64,000 nucleotides of DNA from Rotaria sordida (Eukaryota > Rotifera > Eurotatoria > Philodinida > Philodinidae), in assembly GCA_905250125.1 (NCBI GenBank), contig CAJNOL010000182.1:62001-126000 (forward strand). Reading direction: 5' to 3'. The notes under the pieces were generated by a model. The model ran no database searches and was not told the origin of the DNA. It saw nothing but the letters and a program-made list of their open reading frames with translations. Shown here one piece after another: positions 21,440 to 34,584 of the stretch (its first letter is position 1; each line of letters begins with the position of its first letter). A program made the translations under genes and the position numbers.

Positions 21440-22117
21440 GGAAATAATATTATTTTAGGAGGTTAATGGTGTAGTTTCAAATAGCATCAACAACAATTTT
21501 TATACTAAATTAAAGCGCGTCAAAAATAGGATTTAGCAGTACTAAATAGTAAGGATTATAGCCTCATGAGGCATTTCAAACCAAATCTCATTTAAAATGA
21601 TGATTATCACAAAGTAATGTTTATTTTTTAAAATATGGTGAATATAATCAATAATCAGTATGACCATCATTGGCATTCTTTACGGCACCCAGACGAGACG
21701 TATACAAACATAAAAATGTTTCTCATAACCCAATGTTTGTTTCCATTTTTATCAAGACATCTGAAATATGTTTTTTTCCAGTTTTTTTGTGATAATGATT
21801 ATATTCTGTCTTTGAAAGCATTTTTTAAACTCCATTTTTGATTATTTGTTTCGATGTTTCCAGGCTAGATGTCGATTACCTTGTGATAATCATCATTTTA
21901 AATGAGATTTAGTTTGAAATACCTTAGGAGAAGAATTTTTCTATGTTGACATGATGTAAAATTCAGGAATTTTCTGAACTCGACACTGAAAAGTTACCAC
22001 AACCTTTACTATGTAGCACTATTAAATCCTATCTTTGACACACTTTAATTCGGTATAAAATTTGTTGCTGACGATATTTGAAATCATAGCGTTACTCCCC
22101 TGAAATAATATTATTTC
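21440..22117. repeat. Foldback/MITE with long inverted ends
   Basis: The left end GGAAATAATATTATTTTAGG (21440) mirrors the right end CCTGAAATAATATTATTTCC (ending 22117). Homology continues inward for about 180 bp (for example ATCTCATTTAAAATGATGAT near 21590 and its mirror near 21885). The right arm carries an extra insert of about 70 bp. The central 250 bp is unique AT-rich DNA without a transposase. A target duplication is not clear. Confidence 0.85.
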
Positions 22118-24881
22118 CACTCGTATCATAGTCTAAAGGTATAGTAAAGTTCTGCGAAACTTCAGAGGAAATCCAGAAGATTCGTTTGACACGTTTTTTT
22201 TAGTCTAGTTCAGACGACTTGAGCTAGAACTATTCTAAATACTTGAAACCATTTTTTTAGTAGGAATGGTTCTTTAATTTATCTAGAACCTTTGATGGCT
22301 TATTGATAACGAAATGGAACCTTAAAAAGTTCAGCATCTTCGCTAAAACCCTCAGTGGTTCCTTATGATACCTATTTTTAAAGAGAGTACAGATAGCTAT
22401 CCAAAAAAAGAAAGTTTTTGTGAACTTCGCTTGTTTTCAAGCTTCGAGATTATTCAAATGAAGACAGCAACGAAAGTTAGTCACTGCTCTCTTAGTTTAT
22501 AGCTAAGACAGCTGTGAACAAAGCTGATAATCGATAACGAATCAGAGAGAGTATTATTTAAAATCATGTTTATATCTGTTAATAGAGTTTTCTTAGTAGT
22601 GAATTTCGTAATGGCTAGTTTACAGTTTCATTCTATAACTTCGATCATCTAATTGATCGAAGCGTAACCTTTCTGATTTACAACGACAAAAAAGATGCCC
22701 TGATTCCAGTATAGTGTAGTTATCTTTTGGAGGCAAGCGTTTCATATTCAACCGTCCAATCGATTATTCATTTGTTTTAGAAAATATCGATATTGGAAGC
22801 TTCGCACAACATTTTTCAGCCAAGTGAAACTCGAATGCTATCTAATGTCACTATATAAACTCGGTCGTGATGATTACTTCTTCGACGTATTCTCCATTAC
22901 ACGGTCGATATAATTTTAACAGAAACAAAGGATGTTCTAGTTAGCTGCAAATGAAGTAGATATTTTTTATATGAAAATTACCAAGGCTTGTCAAAAGTGT
23001 TACTAGTATTCGGAGATTTGTCTCCGTGGAACTAAGATCTTGTTCAAAATAAAAGATGTTTACAGACAAAGATTTTACTATGTAGAAAAGAATTTTATTA
23101 GAATTGAAAAGATAACACATTTTTAACCATTACATTTCTCACATTGAATAATGCTCAATAATAATATTCTTTTTGAAGTGAAACTTTTTGATTTATTTAC
23201 TGACATATTGAATTTTTGAAGAATCGAAAAGTTAGACGTTCTTCATATTCACTTACATTAGAAAAACAAGAAAATACATGTAGATAATTTGTTGATTTTA
23301 TAAAATATTTGTTGTTGATTTTTAGAAGCACCATCAAAGGAAACTTATGTTGCACACATACATATTTGTTTACTTCAGATTTTTTATATAAATCTGCTAA
23401 ACGATACTATTGACTATTCAATAAATTCTCCGACATCTTGCACAGTAGTCAAATCAATCTGACAATAAGATTAGATTGTCAAAGTTATACTTGGCTTAAT
23501 CAACACATATGCATTTTTTTCTTTATAAAAATAAACATGTTTTCTCTTTCGCAAGATAACTCGTCAATTTAATTAGCAAGAATTATATCAGGCAAGTGAT
23601 AAAAGGAAATCTACACATCTAATGTTTGACATATCCGTTTCCTATTTCATTTTTTTTTATGTCTACATCTTTGAATCACGCGAAACCAATTACAGATTTG
23701 CGTATCATATATGTTTTCAGTATTTTATCATACTATATTTCTTCTCTAACTTGGAGAAAAAATAACACTTATCTATGATTACGTTAAACTAGATATATAT
23801 AACCTTGAAATCAATATAAATTATAAAGTTATCTGCATTTTGACAAGAAGTTTTGAACGAGTGGTAATACGAAGATTCTCAAATATAAAATTGAACGATT
23901 TAATAGTTACATATTTGATGTTATATATTAAATAGAAACACCATGTGAACAGAGTAAAAAAAATACATTAAAATTCAATAGAATATCAATTAAGTTATGA
24001 TATCAGTATACTATATATAATATCAAGTTTAAATGCAAGTCGAAAAACTCCTTTATCTATTATTTTATGTTAGTCTTCTATGTACATGAAATCAACGATG
24101 GGATCAGTTGGACATATATTCCTTCAGTTGTTGTGAGTTGTTAGTTAGCTGTTTTTCTTTGTTTGGCTAAAATATTCATGTAAATTGAATTGAATCATTG
24201 AATTTTCGATTTTGTCTTCAATAGAAAGCAACTTATTATCGATGAACTTCCTATCAAAGGATTTTTATTGCCCATCATCTTAAAATTATTTAATGTCTCT
24301 CAAAAAAATTTACAGTACATCTCGCAATACTTTTCAAAGATAGATGATAACAATCATCAACAATCAAACTATCTTAGATCTCTTCAATAGATTGACATTA
24401 CATAGCAATTTTTTTCCGTCATCTACATAGATGGTGTTAGATTACAGTTGAATTTCTAAAATGATTCATTGTTTTTTTTGGACAAAATCCGAAATATACG
24501 TATGATAAATATTTATGAAAAAAAATGAATGGATGACAACTGTTTCTTTTTCACATTTTACCTCTCATATATCAGTTATTTTAATTAACCCTAAGAACGA
24601 ATCCTAATGCCATCTAGAAGGTCAATTTGACATTTCCCTTTTTGTTTAACCAATATCAATAGAAACTTGACACTAAAATATTTCGTTGTAAATTATGATT
24701 GGTAACAACAATTGTATTTTATTACTATATAGAAATATCACTTCAAATATCAAATACAATACGAGACAATAATTCGATTAGAAATATCTAACACAAAAAA
24801 AAAGTACCAAGTAAACTCTTTATTTATTTTTGTTATAAATTTGATTCTATGATTATTATTAATTGTATAGTTATTGTTCGA

Positions 24882-26623
24882 ATGGCTATGATTATAGAAG
24901 TTACTAATGAACCACTCAATAGTGAAACTAATAATGATAAAAATTCACTAATATCACAGTTATCCACAAAGAAAAAATCATATATTCACGAACATCCAAT
25001 TATAAAAGAAGTGAATTTTTTTTTTTTGTTAAATTTTTTTATTTCTATAATTTAAACAATTATATTTTTTCAGTTTATTACAAGTGGTTTAAGTGTTTCA
25101 GTAGCAAATATTGTTACATTACCGAGTAAGATAATTTCTTTTTTTTTTTCTATTAGATAAAATTATTTTATTATCATTTTTCATTGTATAGTTGATGTTT
25201 TAAAAGTACGTCTTCAATTAGCTAATGCAGCCATGACAACATCAAAATCAACTATGAAAGCAGGTCTTATAGAAACAACACGACTAATCTATCAGAAAGA
25301 AGGTATTCGTGCATTTTATTCGGGTCTTATGCCAGCAATTGTTCGTGGACTTTTTTATGGTGGTGTACGACTTGGTATATTCATATAATTTATAAAAAAA
25401 AAAAAAGAAAAATTCTTCATAAAAATTTTGTTTTTTTTTTTTCATTTTTATCTAGGTGCTTATGGACCAATAAAAAATATGTTAAAGCATTTTGTTGGAG
25501 ATGATAAACACGCAACAATAAAAATTTTTCGTGATATTACAGCTGCTTGTTTATCAGGTTCAATAGCTGCTATTGTATCGAATCCAGTTGATTTATGTAA
25601 AACAAAATTACAAGCAAAAAATTCCAAATATACATCATCTTTTCATGTCATTAGAGATGTTATGCAACAATATGGAGTAAAAGGTTTATGGGTAGGAACT
25701 GTACCAGCAGCTTTTCGAACAGGTAAAATAAATGTTTTATTCTTTTTTTGTTTTTATTGATGGTAAATATTCAAATGTTTCTATTCTAGCTGCTTTAACA
25801 GCTACACAATGTGTAACTTATAATCATGCTAAACGTTTTTGGATAGAATTGACAGGTTGGGGTGAAGGTATTAAATTACATTTAGGTGCTTCATTAATAA
25901 CTGGGTTAGCTAATAAAGAGATGTGTTTTTTTTTCTTTTATTAATAATCAAATGTGTCATTTAAATAATAGACTTGTTACAACAACAATTACAGCACCAC
26001 TTGATACAATTAAAACAAATATGTATGCAGCTGGTCGTTATAGTTTTACTGAACTTACAAATAAAATTGTTAATAAAGAAGGTTTTCGAGGATTATTACG
26101 GGGTTGGTCGGCAGCATATGTACGACTTGGTAAGTCATAAAAAAAAGAAGAAGAAGAAAAGGTATTGAAACTATAAAAGTTAGAATCAATTTTTTTTTAT
26201 TGATCTTATATCAAGTTTTCAGTGACATTTATATTTTTTCTTTGATCGATATATTCGAAAACTTTTATCACATACATCGATAAAAGGTTTAAGAAGTCTT
26301 TAAAAAAAAAAATTTCTATTCATCATCTATTAAATAATATGTGTACAAGTTAAGGTACATATCAGGTTTTTGTTCAATGCGTAAGTTCATAGGATAATAA
26401 ATACAAAAACAAAAACCATTTTGAAATCAAAGTTCTAGGTACAAAACAGTTACGCGCTACTTGATTTTCAAAGGTCATAGTTTGTCATCTTATTCTAATG
26501 TTTTTCTTTTTAATATACAACAAAAATAAACTCTTTGTTTGTTTATTCTTAGGACCTCAAACAGTCGTCATATTTCTTGTCATGGAAAGACTGCGCCAAT
26601 TTTCTGGTCTTTCTGCATTATAA
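24882..26623 (+). CDS. Mitochondrial carrier family protein (SLC25)
   Basis: Seven exons (24882-25010, 25074-25125, 25192-25374, 25456-25722, 25790-25904, 25972-26129, 26553-26623) encode 324 aa with the three-repeat carrier layout. The signatures are LPIDVLKVRLQ (about residue 60), NPVDLCKTKLQ (about 165) and APLDTIKTNMY (about 258), each at the end of an odd-numbered helix. Each repeat has its even-helix GLW/GFRG partner motif (EGIRAFYSGL, YGVKGLWVG, EGFRGLLRGW). This is an inner-membrane exchanger. Spacing and the LMPAIVRGLFYGGVRLGAY segment resemble the UCP/oxoglutarate-dicarboxylate subgroup, but the substrate cannot be fixed by eye. A polar 43-residue N-terminal extension precedes repeat 1. 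The start at 24882 was chosen because an acceptor-like TTGTATAG ends at 24870; the upstream in-frame ATG at 24849 lies before it. The donor of exon 5 is GG/GTTAGC. Confidence 0.93.
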
Positions 26624-28935
26624 TGATATAATCAGGTTTATATATATATTTTTTTCTAATCTCTTTCTTTTCATATGTCAGCTATTTTTTCCTGCTTGTT
26701 TTTTTTTTCGTTTTTATTACAAATCTACTGTTGTGTTGCATGTGCTTGATGAATGTAGAGAACAAATATTTTCTCGTGATTATTATAATAGATGTGATCA
26801 TCTATTGAAAATAGTATTTAATTTTACTCAATACAAATGAAATACATGCCTGATAAACATATCTTTTTCTTCTAAGATCAATATTAACGATATTTTCGTA
26901 TAAAACTATTGTCCATTTCCAAAAACAAGAACCGTAGCTACGTTTTGAATAACTTTTGATAGAAATAAGATAGTGAAGTGCGGTTTTCACCATTACAAAA
27001 AGAAGATTCAGATGCATACATACGTGCTAAAATTTGATTGATCAGCATAGGGGCAATCACACTCATTCTTTGTAGACATTTTAAAAACGATATTGTGGAC
27101 TCATTTCTCAGTTGACTTTGATTCTGAGTGTAATCAGTAGATAGGAAAAATTGTCCTCTGTCGATCAACGCAAAACCCACACTGCTAGCTTATTCCATTC
27201 AAGAGCTGTAAGGACTTTCTTGAGATTCCCGATATCAGTCCATTGACCTGGGATCATTCGGAAAAGTATGTAGGACAGGGATAATTGATCATACTATGTC
27301 AAGTGGCGATATTTATGTTTGGATTTGAAATGGTCTTACACTGTTATTTCAGTCTTTCCGAACTTCCACAATTTGCCATTATGTAGCATAATAAGTCTAC
27401 ATGTCACATAGATTGAGATAATAGTGTCAGATCATTTCAAATTTACAAGCAAATATCGTCATTTGGTTCAGAATGATGGATTACTCCTCTCTATATGCTT
27501 TTCCGAGTGATCCCAGGTCAATGGACTGAGATCGGGAATCTCAAGAAAGTCCTTATAGCTCTTGAACGGAATAAGCTAGCAATGTCGGTTTTGTGTTGAT
27601 CGAAAGAGGACAATTTTTCCTATCTACTGATCACATTCAGAATCAAAGTCAAATGAAAAATGAGTCCACAATATCGTTTTTAAAGTGTCTACAAAGAATG
27701 AGTATGATTGGTCCTATGCTAATCAATCAAATTTAAGCACGTATGTATGCATATGAATCTTCTTTTTGTAATGGTGAAAACCTCACTTCACTATCTTATT
27801 TCTATCAAAAGTTATTCAAGAATACCAACGACTCTTATTTTTTTAAATCGACATTTATTAATCATGGAGGTTTTCTATTATGTAAAAGATGCGACAAGTA
27901 AAATGAAATAATCTTAAAAGCAACCGAACTTGCAAAATTTCTTGAACAAATGTCAGACCCAAGTCTATTGACGCAGCAAATAGTAGGTAGCTCATTTTAG
28001 TATTTTCGAAACTATAAAAAAGTAGATTGTAAAAGTTTTTAGCGATAAACAAATTTTTTATCTCAACAGTGCCATGGGCTTTAAAACTAAAACAGTGTCC
28101 AGATCATGGATTTTGTTTAAATCTTATTGAGAGAAAAAAAAACTAGTAACTTAAACGTACTTTTCTTTACAGAGATCTCGCTTCGGTAAATTTTGTGCAA
28201 TAGAAAGTTTCATAGTTTCGATTATCGAATTAGTTTCGAGCAAAAGTTAGTCGATCTTGTTTTAATTGCTTGTAAAAAAGGAATACAATGTGTGATAATA
28301 TTTGTCTATAGTTGATAGTCAAATTTCTAAAAGAAAAAGTGTTCTCTCAGAAATAAATAATGATAGATAATCTTCAGTATAATTTTTTTGCTTAGCAAGA
28401 ATCGATAGAATTCTTTACATAACCGACAAAAATCAGCCTAGAAGATTATATCTTAGTCAAGATATTGATATTTCTTTTGACAAAGTAAAAGCTCAATTGA
28501 ATAAATTTGTTAAGTCTTTTTTCACAAGTATCGAAGAAATCCAAATCGATTTTGTGACTAATGGATAAATAGCAGTCAGTTAAACATTTCATTTTCAAGT
28601 AGGAGTCATGATCTATCTAACAAAAAAAGAATGAATTTCCTATAATGTTCTCTTCGAATACAATCGAATCTGACATTTGTCCAAGAACCTCTGCAATACT
28701 CATTAAAAAATATATATGAATACATGACATTGATTAATTGAAACTCTTGTTTTTACTTTTCTTTTAGTATTTGTGTATTTTTTTTTAACAACGAAACTAT
28801 TGATGTTTTCTATGTAAAAAATATATGAATTATTGTTGGTTGTATTTGTAATGTTGTATTGACATTAACTTTTACTATTTACAAATGTTTCATTTTCTTA
28901 TTCTAGATAGGCTATTTTATTTTCATTTATTTAAG
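26624..28935. other. Intergenic region between SLC25 and DNAJC16
   Basis: No gene is supported in these 2.3 kb. The left part holds the large palindrome at 26944-27822. From 27830 to 28930 the sequence is AT-rich with no recognised feature. A 71-codon and an 80-codon minus-strand frame fall within the palindrome arm and have no family resemblance. Confidence 0.55.
26944..27822. repeat. 880-bp near-perfect palindrome (foldback element)
   Basis: Arms of about 415 bp face each other around a loop of about 50 bp near 27380. Examples: GAATAACTTTTGATAGAAAT near 26947 against ATTTCTATCAAAAGTTATTC near 27800; CCATTGACCTGGGATCA near 27240 against TGATCCCAGGTCAATGG near 27510. Both arms keep open stretches by chance but encode nothing recognisable. 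It behaves as a non-autonomous foldback transposon or an inverted duplication. Confidence 0.88.
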
Positions 28936-28943
28936 CTTTCTTC

Positions 28944-31900
28944 ATGCATTTAATTAAATATATTTTCATATATTTTTTACTTTATCTATCTAATTTATCC
29001 GCTAAAACTAATGATTTCAATCCATATGAAGTTCTTGGTTTAACTCGCACAGCATCAGATAAAGAAATTCGTCAAGCATATAAAAAATTAGCAAGATATT
29101 GGCATCCTGATAAAAATTCGGAACCAAATGCACATGAACAATTCACAAAAATCAATGCAGCTTATGAAGTAAAATATAAAAACAAAAACAAAAGATCAAA
29201 ATTCCAAAAACAAATTTTCTTTTAGATTCTATCTGATTCAATAAAACGACAAAATTATGATGATTATGGTACAACATCTCAAGATAATCATCGTGGTTTT
29301 AATACGAATCATTTTCGTGATCCATATGATATATTTCGAGCACATTTTGGTAATGATTTTAATTTTTTTCATGAATCACCATCTGGTGCAAAAAAACTTA
29401 TTCATTCACGGTAAATTTTTGTTTGTTTCTTTTTTTTTCTTCTTTCAATAGAATTCGAAATTAATATCTAAATTTTATTTTAGTGAATTTCTTAATAATA
29501 TTTTACCAAATAGTGATAAAAAACCATATATTATTTTTGGTAGTACAAATTTTTGTTTACATTGTCGTGAACCATTAATAATATTTCGTTCATTGGAAAA
29601 ACAATTCAATGATGTTGGTATTAGTACAGCAGAATTTAATATAAATGATCAACGTTTAAGTAATGAATTAGGTATATTAAATGCTCCATCATTATGTGTT
29701 ATTAGTCAACATCGTGTTTATCATTTTAATGATAATGGAAAATCTAATCAATATACAGAAACAAATATTAAAGAATTTGTTCGAAAATCAATACCTATTC
29801 AACGACATATAAAAATAGTAAGAAGGAGGAATAAAGATTTTTTTTTTGTAAAAGGCTTCTTCATCCGTCAAAAATCGATCTTAGGTCAAGTACATTCCAT
29901 TCGCGTGAAATTTTTTAGGATAGGTTAGGATTATAGTGGAGAGACTATGGTAAAATTTTCAAATCTATACCATGACGTTTTCGGAAGATACACAACAAAT
30001 CAGAGTCAAAAATAGTTCATTTGGCAATAGAGATGTACAGATTCGGTAAAAATACTGACAGTGATTGATCGACAGTAAATCTACTGACACACTGACTAAA
30101 CTGGATCGCGATGTTCACTGAAGCATTGGCATACTCATACAGTATGGATATGTCAAGTAAATCAGTGAGCACCAAATCAGTGTGAGTTTTCAGTGAATAG
30201 TTTATTGAAATTAGACATCTATATTTGGCAACTTGAAATTCTCTGTGGAACTTTATTCTATATATTTAATTTTTTTTTGTTTAAAAGAGCATGGCAGGGA
30301 TGCCAGGCATGCCAGGTCTTTTTTTAGATTTTACTTATTAAAAGATGAAAAGTTCAATGTCTCAAAAAATTGCAGTCTAATTATATAAGTGCTCTTTTAT
30401 ATGTAATAGTAACAAAGCTTAATTCAAAAAAGATGTTCTACCTCTTGACATACTCTTTCAAATTAAAAAAAAACGCAATTGACTACAACCAGGGTTCTTC
30501 AAGAATTTTGGGATGCATGGTGAAGAAAAGCATAAACAGAAAAAACGAAAAAGATTTTCTACTTTTGCTGAAAATCACATATTTTTCAAGTAGTTGGTAA
30601 CAGAAATCATTAAAAATTTTTTAGTTCATAATTCTGATGAAAATTGGCCAAGCCTTAAATGAAAATATTTATTATTTTATTTCAGTTACGAACTCCTGAT
30701 GATCTATTGTCGATAATATCATCATATAATGAAACAAATCGAATTCATGCAATATTAATAACTAAACAAAAAACACCAACACTTAAATTTGTTATACCTT
30801 GTTTACAACATTTATCACGAATACAATGTGCTGTATTAAATTCATGTAAGTAAAAAAACAAAAAGAAAAATATTAATTTGATTTATATTTTTTGATGAAT
30901 AGCTGTGATAATGACAAATCAAATTCCATCATTTCTTACACAAGTTTCAACTATAACTGATACAGTTTTATTATTTAAAGAAGATAAAAATCCAATAGCT
31001 GTTATTAAAGATGTAAGTCATTGAAAATGAAAATTTATGTTTTTTAATAGTAGATCTTTTTTTTCTTCTTTAGAATGATTTAACTTTTGTTAATATTCAA
31101 AAGTTATTCGAATCAAATCAACTTTTACATCTACCAACAATTACAAGTTCAAATGTATTTAATTTAGTTTGTCAAACAAATTCTGCTAAGTATGTTAAAG
31201 ATTTTATATAATTAAAATTTTTCTTACAATTCAAAAGCTTGAAAAAAAAATAATCGAATTGTATCAATTAAAATAATCAATTTTTTTTTACTGATTGAAA
31301 AAACATTATCGAAAAAATAATATTATTTGAAAATTAATAATTATTTCATTTGATGTGTTTTTTTTTTCTTTAAAAACTGCTTTAGATTATTTGACTTATT
31401 CATTTAATGCATTGATATTTTGTTAAAGATTAGACTTACGTCGAGGCATTTTTTTTCTTCTCAGAAACAAGCAATTATTTATTCTATCAAATCTACTCAA
31501 CAAAAATTAATTAACAATTGAAATTTAGAAACCAGGTTTCAAAGAATATCTTGTTCTTTTGTTTCTTTCATGTTGTGGTAACATCACACATGTTACTTTT
31601 ATTAAAGTTTATATACTTGAGAAAACGCAGTAGGATCTTTTCCTGTCACGAGTTATAAAGAAAATATGCTTGCAACCACTACTTTTAATTATTTAATATC
31701 AGTTCAATAAACTGAACTCTGGAAAGGAGAGAATGAGAAATTTACTATTAATTTAAAAACTTACTAAAAAGTATTAATTCCTAAAATGATTGGATTGTCA
31801 TGATAACGCTGTCTATCTAAAAAAAAAAAGGAGTTTTCTGTATACTAGTTGACTGTCACAATTGACCACTCTCTAAGATATTCGCTTAGAAGTTTTCAGT

Positions 31901-34584
31901 TATCAATAAGATTTATAATAAATCTAAAAAAAAACTAAGCTGAGGAATTTGCTATGATTATCTATATGTTAGATTATATAAGATTAAAAACAAATTGAAA
32001 TACAAATAAGCATGTCTCAAGAGAAAAAACACGTTTCAATAAAAGAAGTCTTTATATAGCAATAAAATAATATTAAGATATACAAAGTACGAATGCCTAT
32101 AAATACATGTAGACATATAATACACTCTAATTTTAAAGAGAAAAGTAATTCTATTTTCTTAAGTAATTGTTGTTTGTCAAAGGAGATGACGTGAATCTTT
32201 CAATTTTCTTAAGTAATAACAAATCTTTTATCTTATTATGATTAATTTTAGAAAATAATAAATATCTTTTTAAAAGTCTGCATGATCTTCATCGACAGTC
32301 AGTAATCTGTATTTCGGCGATGTTCATTTCAATAACCGAAACTATCGGCGCAATATTTTGAGATGATATCGATAGTATTATATATATATAAACTAAATTT
32401 TAATTTTGAATTAATTATAAATTCTTTTTTTCTTTTTAAATGATATTATATTCTTGAATAATTACAAATTAAAATATAATTATCTTGTACTTTCAGACCC
32501 TGTTTTCTAATTATTGGTGATTCATTTCTTTTTGAACAATATCGATCATCTTTTTTATTTCTTGCTAAACAATTATTTCAACAATATGGATCATATATGG
32601 CATATCTTGATTCTTCATCAACAAAACAAATAAGTTTTAGTCAAATATTTTCATCAATTTATCATCCTAATGATAAAAAATTAGTTGTAAGTTTATTATT
32701 AAATCGAAATATCTCAAAAAAAAAAAAAAATTTTTTTTTTTTTCATTAAAAAGATTGTTGTTATTCGTCGATGGTTTGATGATACAATTGAATTAGTTAA
32801 TACAGAAGTTGAATTTGATGAAAATTCTTTAAATGAATTAAAACGTAATAATATAAATATTGTTGCTGATATTGAAGCAAATTTAAAATTATATTTAACA
32901 ATACGTTGGCAAAATGCTAAAAAATTTACATTACCAACTATATTTGATTTTGATGAAAGAAATGAGGTAAAATAAAACACACAAAAAAAAAATATTCGTT
33001 TTGTTTTTGTTTTTTTTTGAAATTCTGTTCTCTTTTTTTTTAAAGAATATTTTTACAAAAATTTATAATCAAATTCAAGATAAATGGAATTATTGGTTTG
33101 AAAGAAATCCATATTGTCGATCTTTGTAAATTACTTAATTATAATATTGGAAAACAAAAATAAAAACACAAATTTTTTTTTTTTATTATTTTATAGATCA
33201 GGATATGTTTTAACATATCAATTTTGGTTAGTTTTTCTTTCAATTATTATTTATCTATGGTATACAAAACAAGACTTCGATAAAAATATAAATAATAATA
33301 TAAAACAAACAAGAAGATCACAGTCATCTTCAACAACAATATATAAAAAATCAAATGAAATTTAGTAAATTTTCCTATAAATAAATAAAATAAATCTAAT
33401 AATGTTTATTTCTAGTCGAGAACCGATAAATACAGTAAAATTAGATGAATTTAATGAATCTTTTCTTCAAAATTATACAAATTCAAATGCACCAAATGTT
33501 ATTATATTACTTCTTATTGCTAATACACCAGATGATTCGTGTATTGTACATTTTCGTAGACAAATTAGTTTAATTAATGAGTATGTATTTAGAAAAATAA
33601 AGATATTAATAATTAAAACTATTTCAAAAATTTATTAATTATCTAATTAGATTTTTTCATTTCTTTTGTTCATTAAAAAGAAATGAAAATTTTCTGGTTA
33701 ATAACACGCACAAAAGTAGAAGAAGAAGAAGAAGAAGCTTGTTCGCTCATAAAACTCAAATTCTAATTAATTCTGATGTAAAAAAAAAAGAAAATGACTA
33801 CTAAACCTTTTATCTCTGTTACATCGGTCTCTTGCACATGTCAATTTTCTTTTTATATTCTATAAATAATCATGTCAAATGTATTCATTCAAATAATTAA
33901 TATATATTTTTTTCTTTTTATAATACAAGGCAAAAAAAAACAAAATTCTATTTATATTAGAAACGAACTGAATGAATAACATAATCTTTAAAAAGATATT
34001 TTATTAATTTGTATAACAAAAAAAAAAATTATTCTAGCATCATCTAAGTGTAACACTCTTATCATGAAAAGAAAGCCTTCAAATAGAATCATTGAGAATA
34101 CAAAGTCCTTCTTTATATCTAGGTCAATGAATATATTTTTATTAATCTGGAAAATATTCTTATGATGTTCTTTTTTTTTTTCTTCTTCTTCTTCTTCTTT
34201 AGTTCTCGAATGATCTTTACTGTTCTTTATCGTAAAAATTCACCACGATGGCTTAATGAACTTTATGCAAATATAGAAGATGATCAAAATCGTCATTTAG
34301 TTCGATTTGTTACATCAACTGTACTTGCTTTATATATACGACGAAAATTTTTTGTACCTTATGGACCATTATCAAATAAAAATGATAATGACGAAGTATT
34401 AGATGAAACTGGTGCTTTTATTGGAATGGATAATTATCATAATCGTTCGTCATCAATATCATCAACAGATTCTATAGAATCAACAACTGATTCATTATCA
34501 TTTTCTGATTGGATTGATCTTCTATTTGATGGAAACATTAGAACACCTATTTCTGTGACAGAATGGCCAATGATATTTCGTTGA
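28944..34584 (+). CDS. DNAJC16: DnaJ homolog subfamily C member 16 (ERdj8-like)
   Basis: Twelve exons (28944-29168, 29226-29410, 29484-29817, 30686-30845, 30903-31012, 31074-31189, 32497-32686, 32754-32966, 33046-33125, 33197-33364, 33416-33580, 34203-34584) encode 775 aa; human is 782. A signal peptide (residues 1-20) is followed by a J domain with NPYEVLGL and the HPD triplet in ARYWHPDKN. The thioredoxin-like domain has a CLHC active-site-type motif after [10 protein letters not shown]. One transmembrane helix lies in exon 10 ([14 protein letters not shown]), and a cytosolic C-terminal domain ends [16 protein letters not shown]16/ERdj8 is an ER membrane co-chaperone linked to autophagosome size. 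An apparent stop at 33363 is split by the intron: the donor TA/GTAAAT at 33365 removes it. Intron 3 carries a nested repeat; intron 6 is 1.3 kb. Confidence 0.93.
29890..30475. repeat. Dispersed repeat copy A in DNAJC16 intron 3
   Basis: Sequence here matches 59055-59390 in the same orientation: CTATGGTAAAATTTT, then a CATGAC/TTTTCGGAAGATA block, then TTCTATATA...TTTAAAAGAGCATG and GTTCAATGTCTC. This copy is interrupted by a separate 196-bp insertion at 30028-30223. It lies inside intron 29818-30685 of DNAJC16 and has no coding capacity. Confidence 0.82.
30028..30223. mobile_element. Nested hAT-like MITE with 8-bp target duplication
   Basis: The element starts TAGAGATGT and ends ACATCTATA (inverted ends matching at 8 of 9 positions). 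It is flanked on both sides by TTTGGCAA (30020-30027 and 30224-30231). The related copy at 59055-59390 reads straight through this point with TTTGGCGA and no insert, which supplies the empty site. An 8-bp duplication with TAG-starting ends is the hallmark of the hAT superfamily. At 196 bp there is no transposase, so it was mobilised in trans. Confidence 0.85.
31190..32496 (+). other. DNAJC16 intron 6
   Basis: A 1.3-kb AT-rich intron. I see no inverted repeat, no coding sequence and no RNA gene in it. It separates the end of the thioredoxin-fold-like region from the segment beginning [12 protein letters not shown]. Confidence 0.6.

Larger units (their letters stand above)
18331..24870. other. 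6.5-kb gene-free repeat region
   Basis: This stretch lies between the divergently transcribed RPL10A and SLC25 genes. It holds a decayed Tc1/mariner element (18806-19676), a C/T-rich stretch near 19810-19910, a 20-bp minisatellite (about 20250-20690) and a foldback element (about 21440-22117). From 22130 to 24840 I see only AT-rich sequence, with no splice-compatible coding series on either strand. Confidence 0.6.

Noticed and set aside
26577-26840. 87-codon frame overlapping the SLC25 last exon
   Set aside because: It reads the carrier's last exon in the wrong frame; the true frame ends LRQFSGLSAL at 26623.
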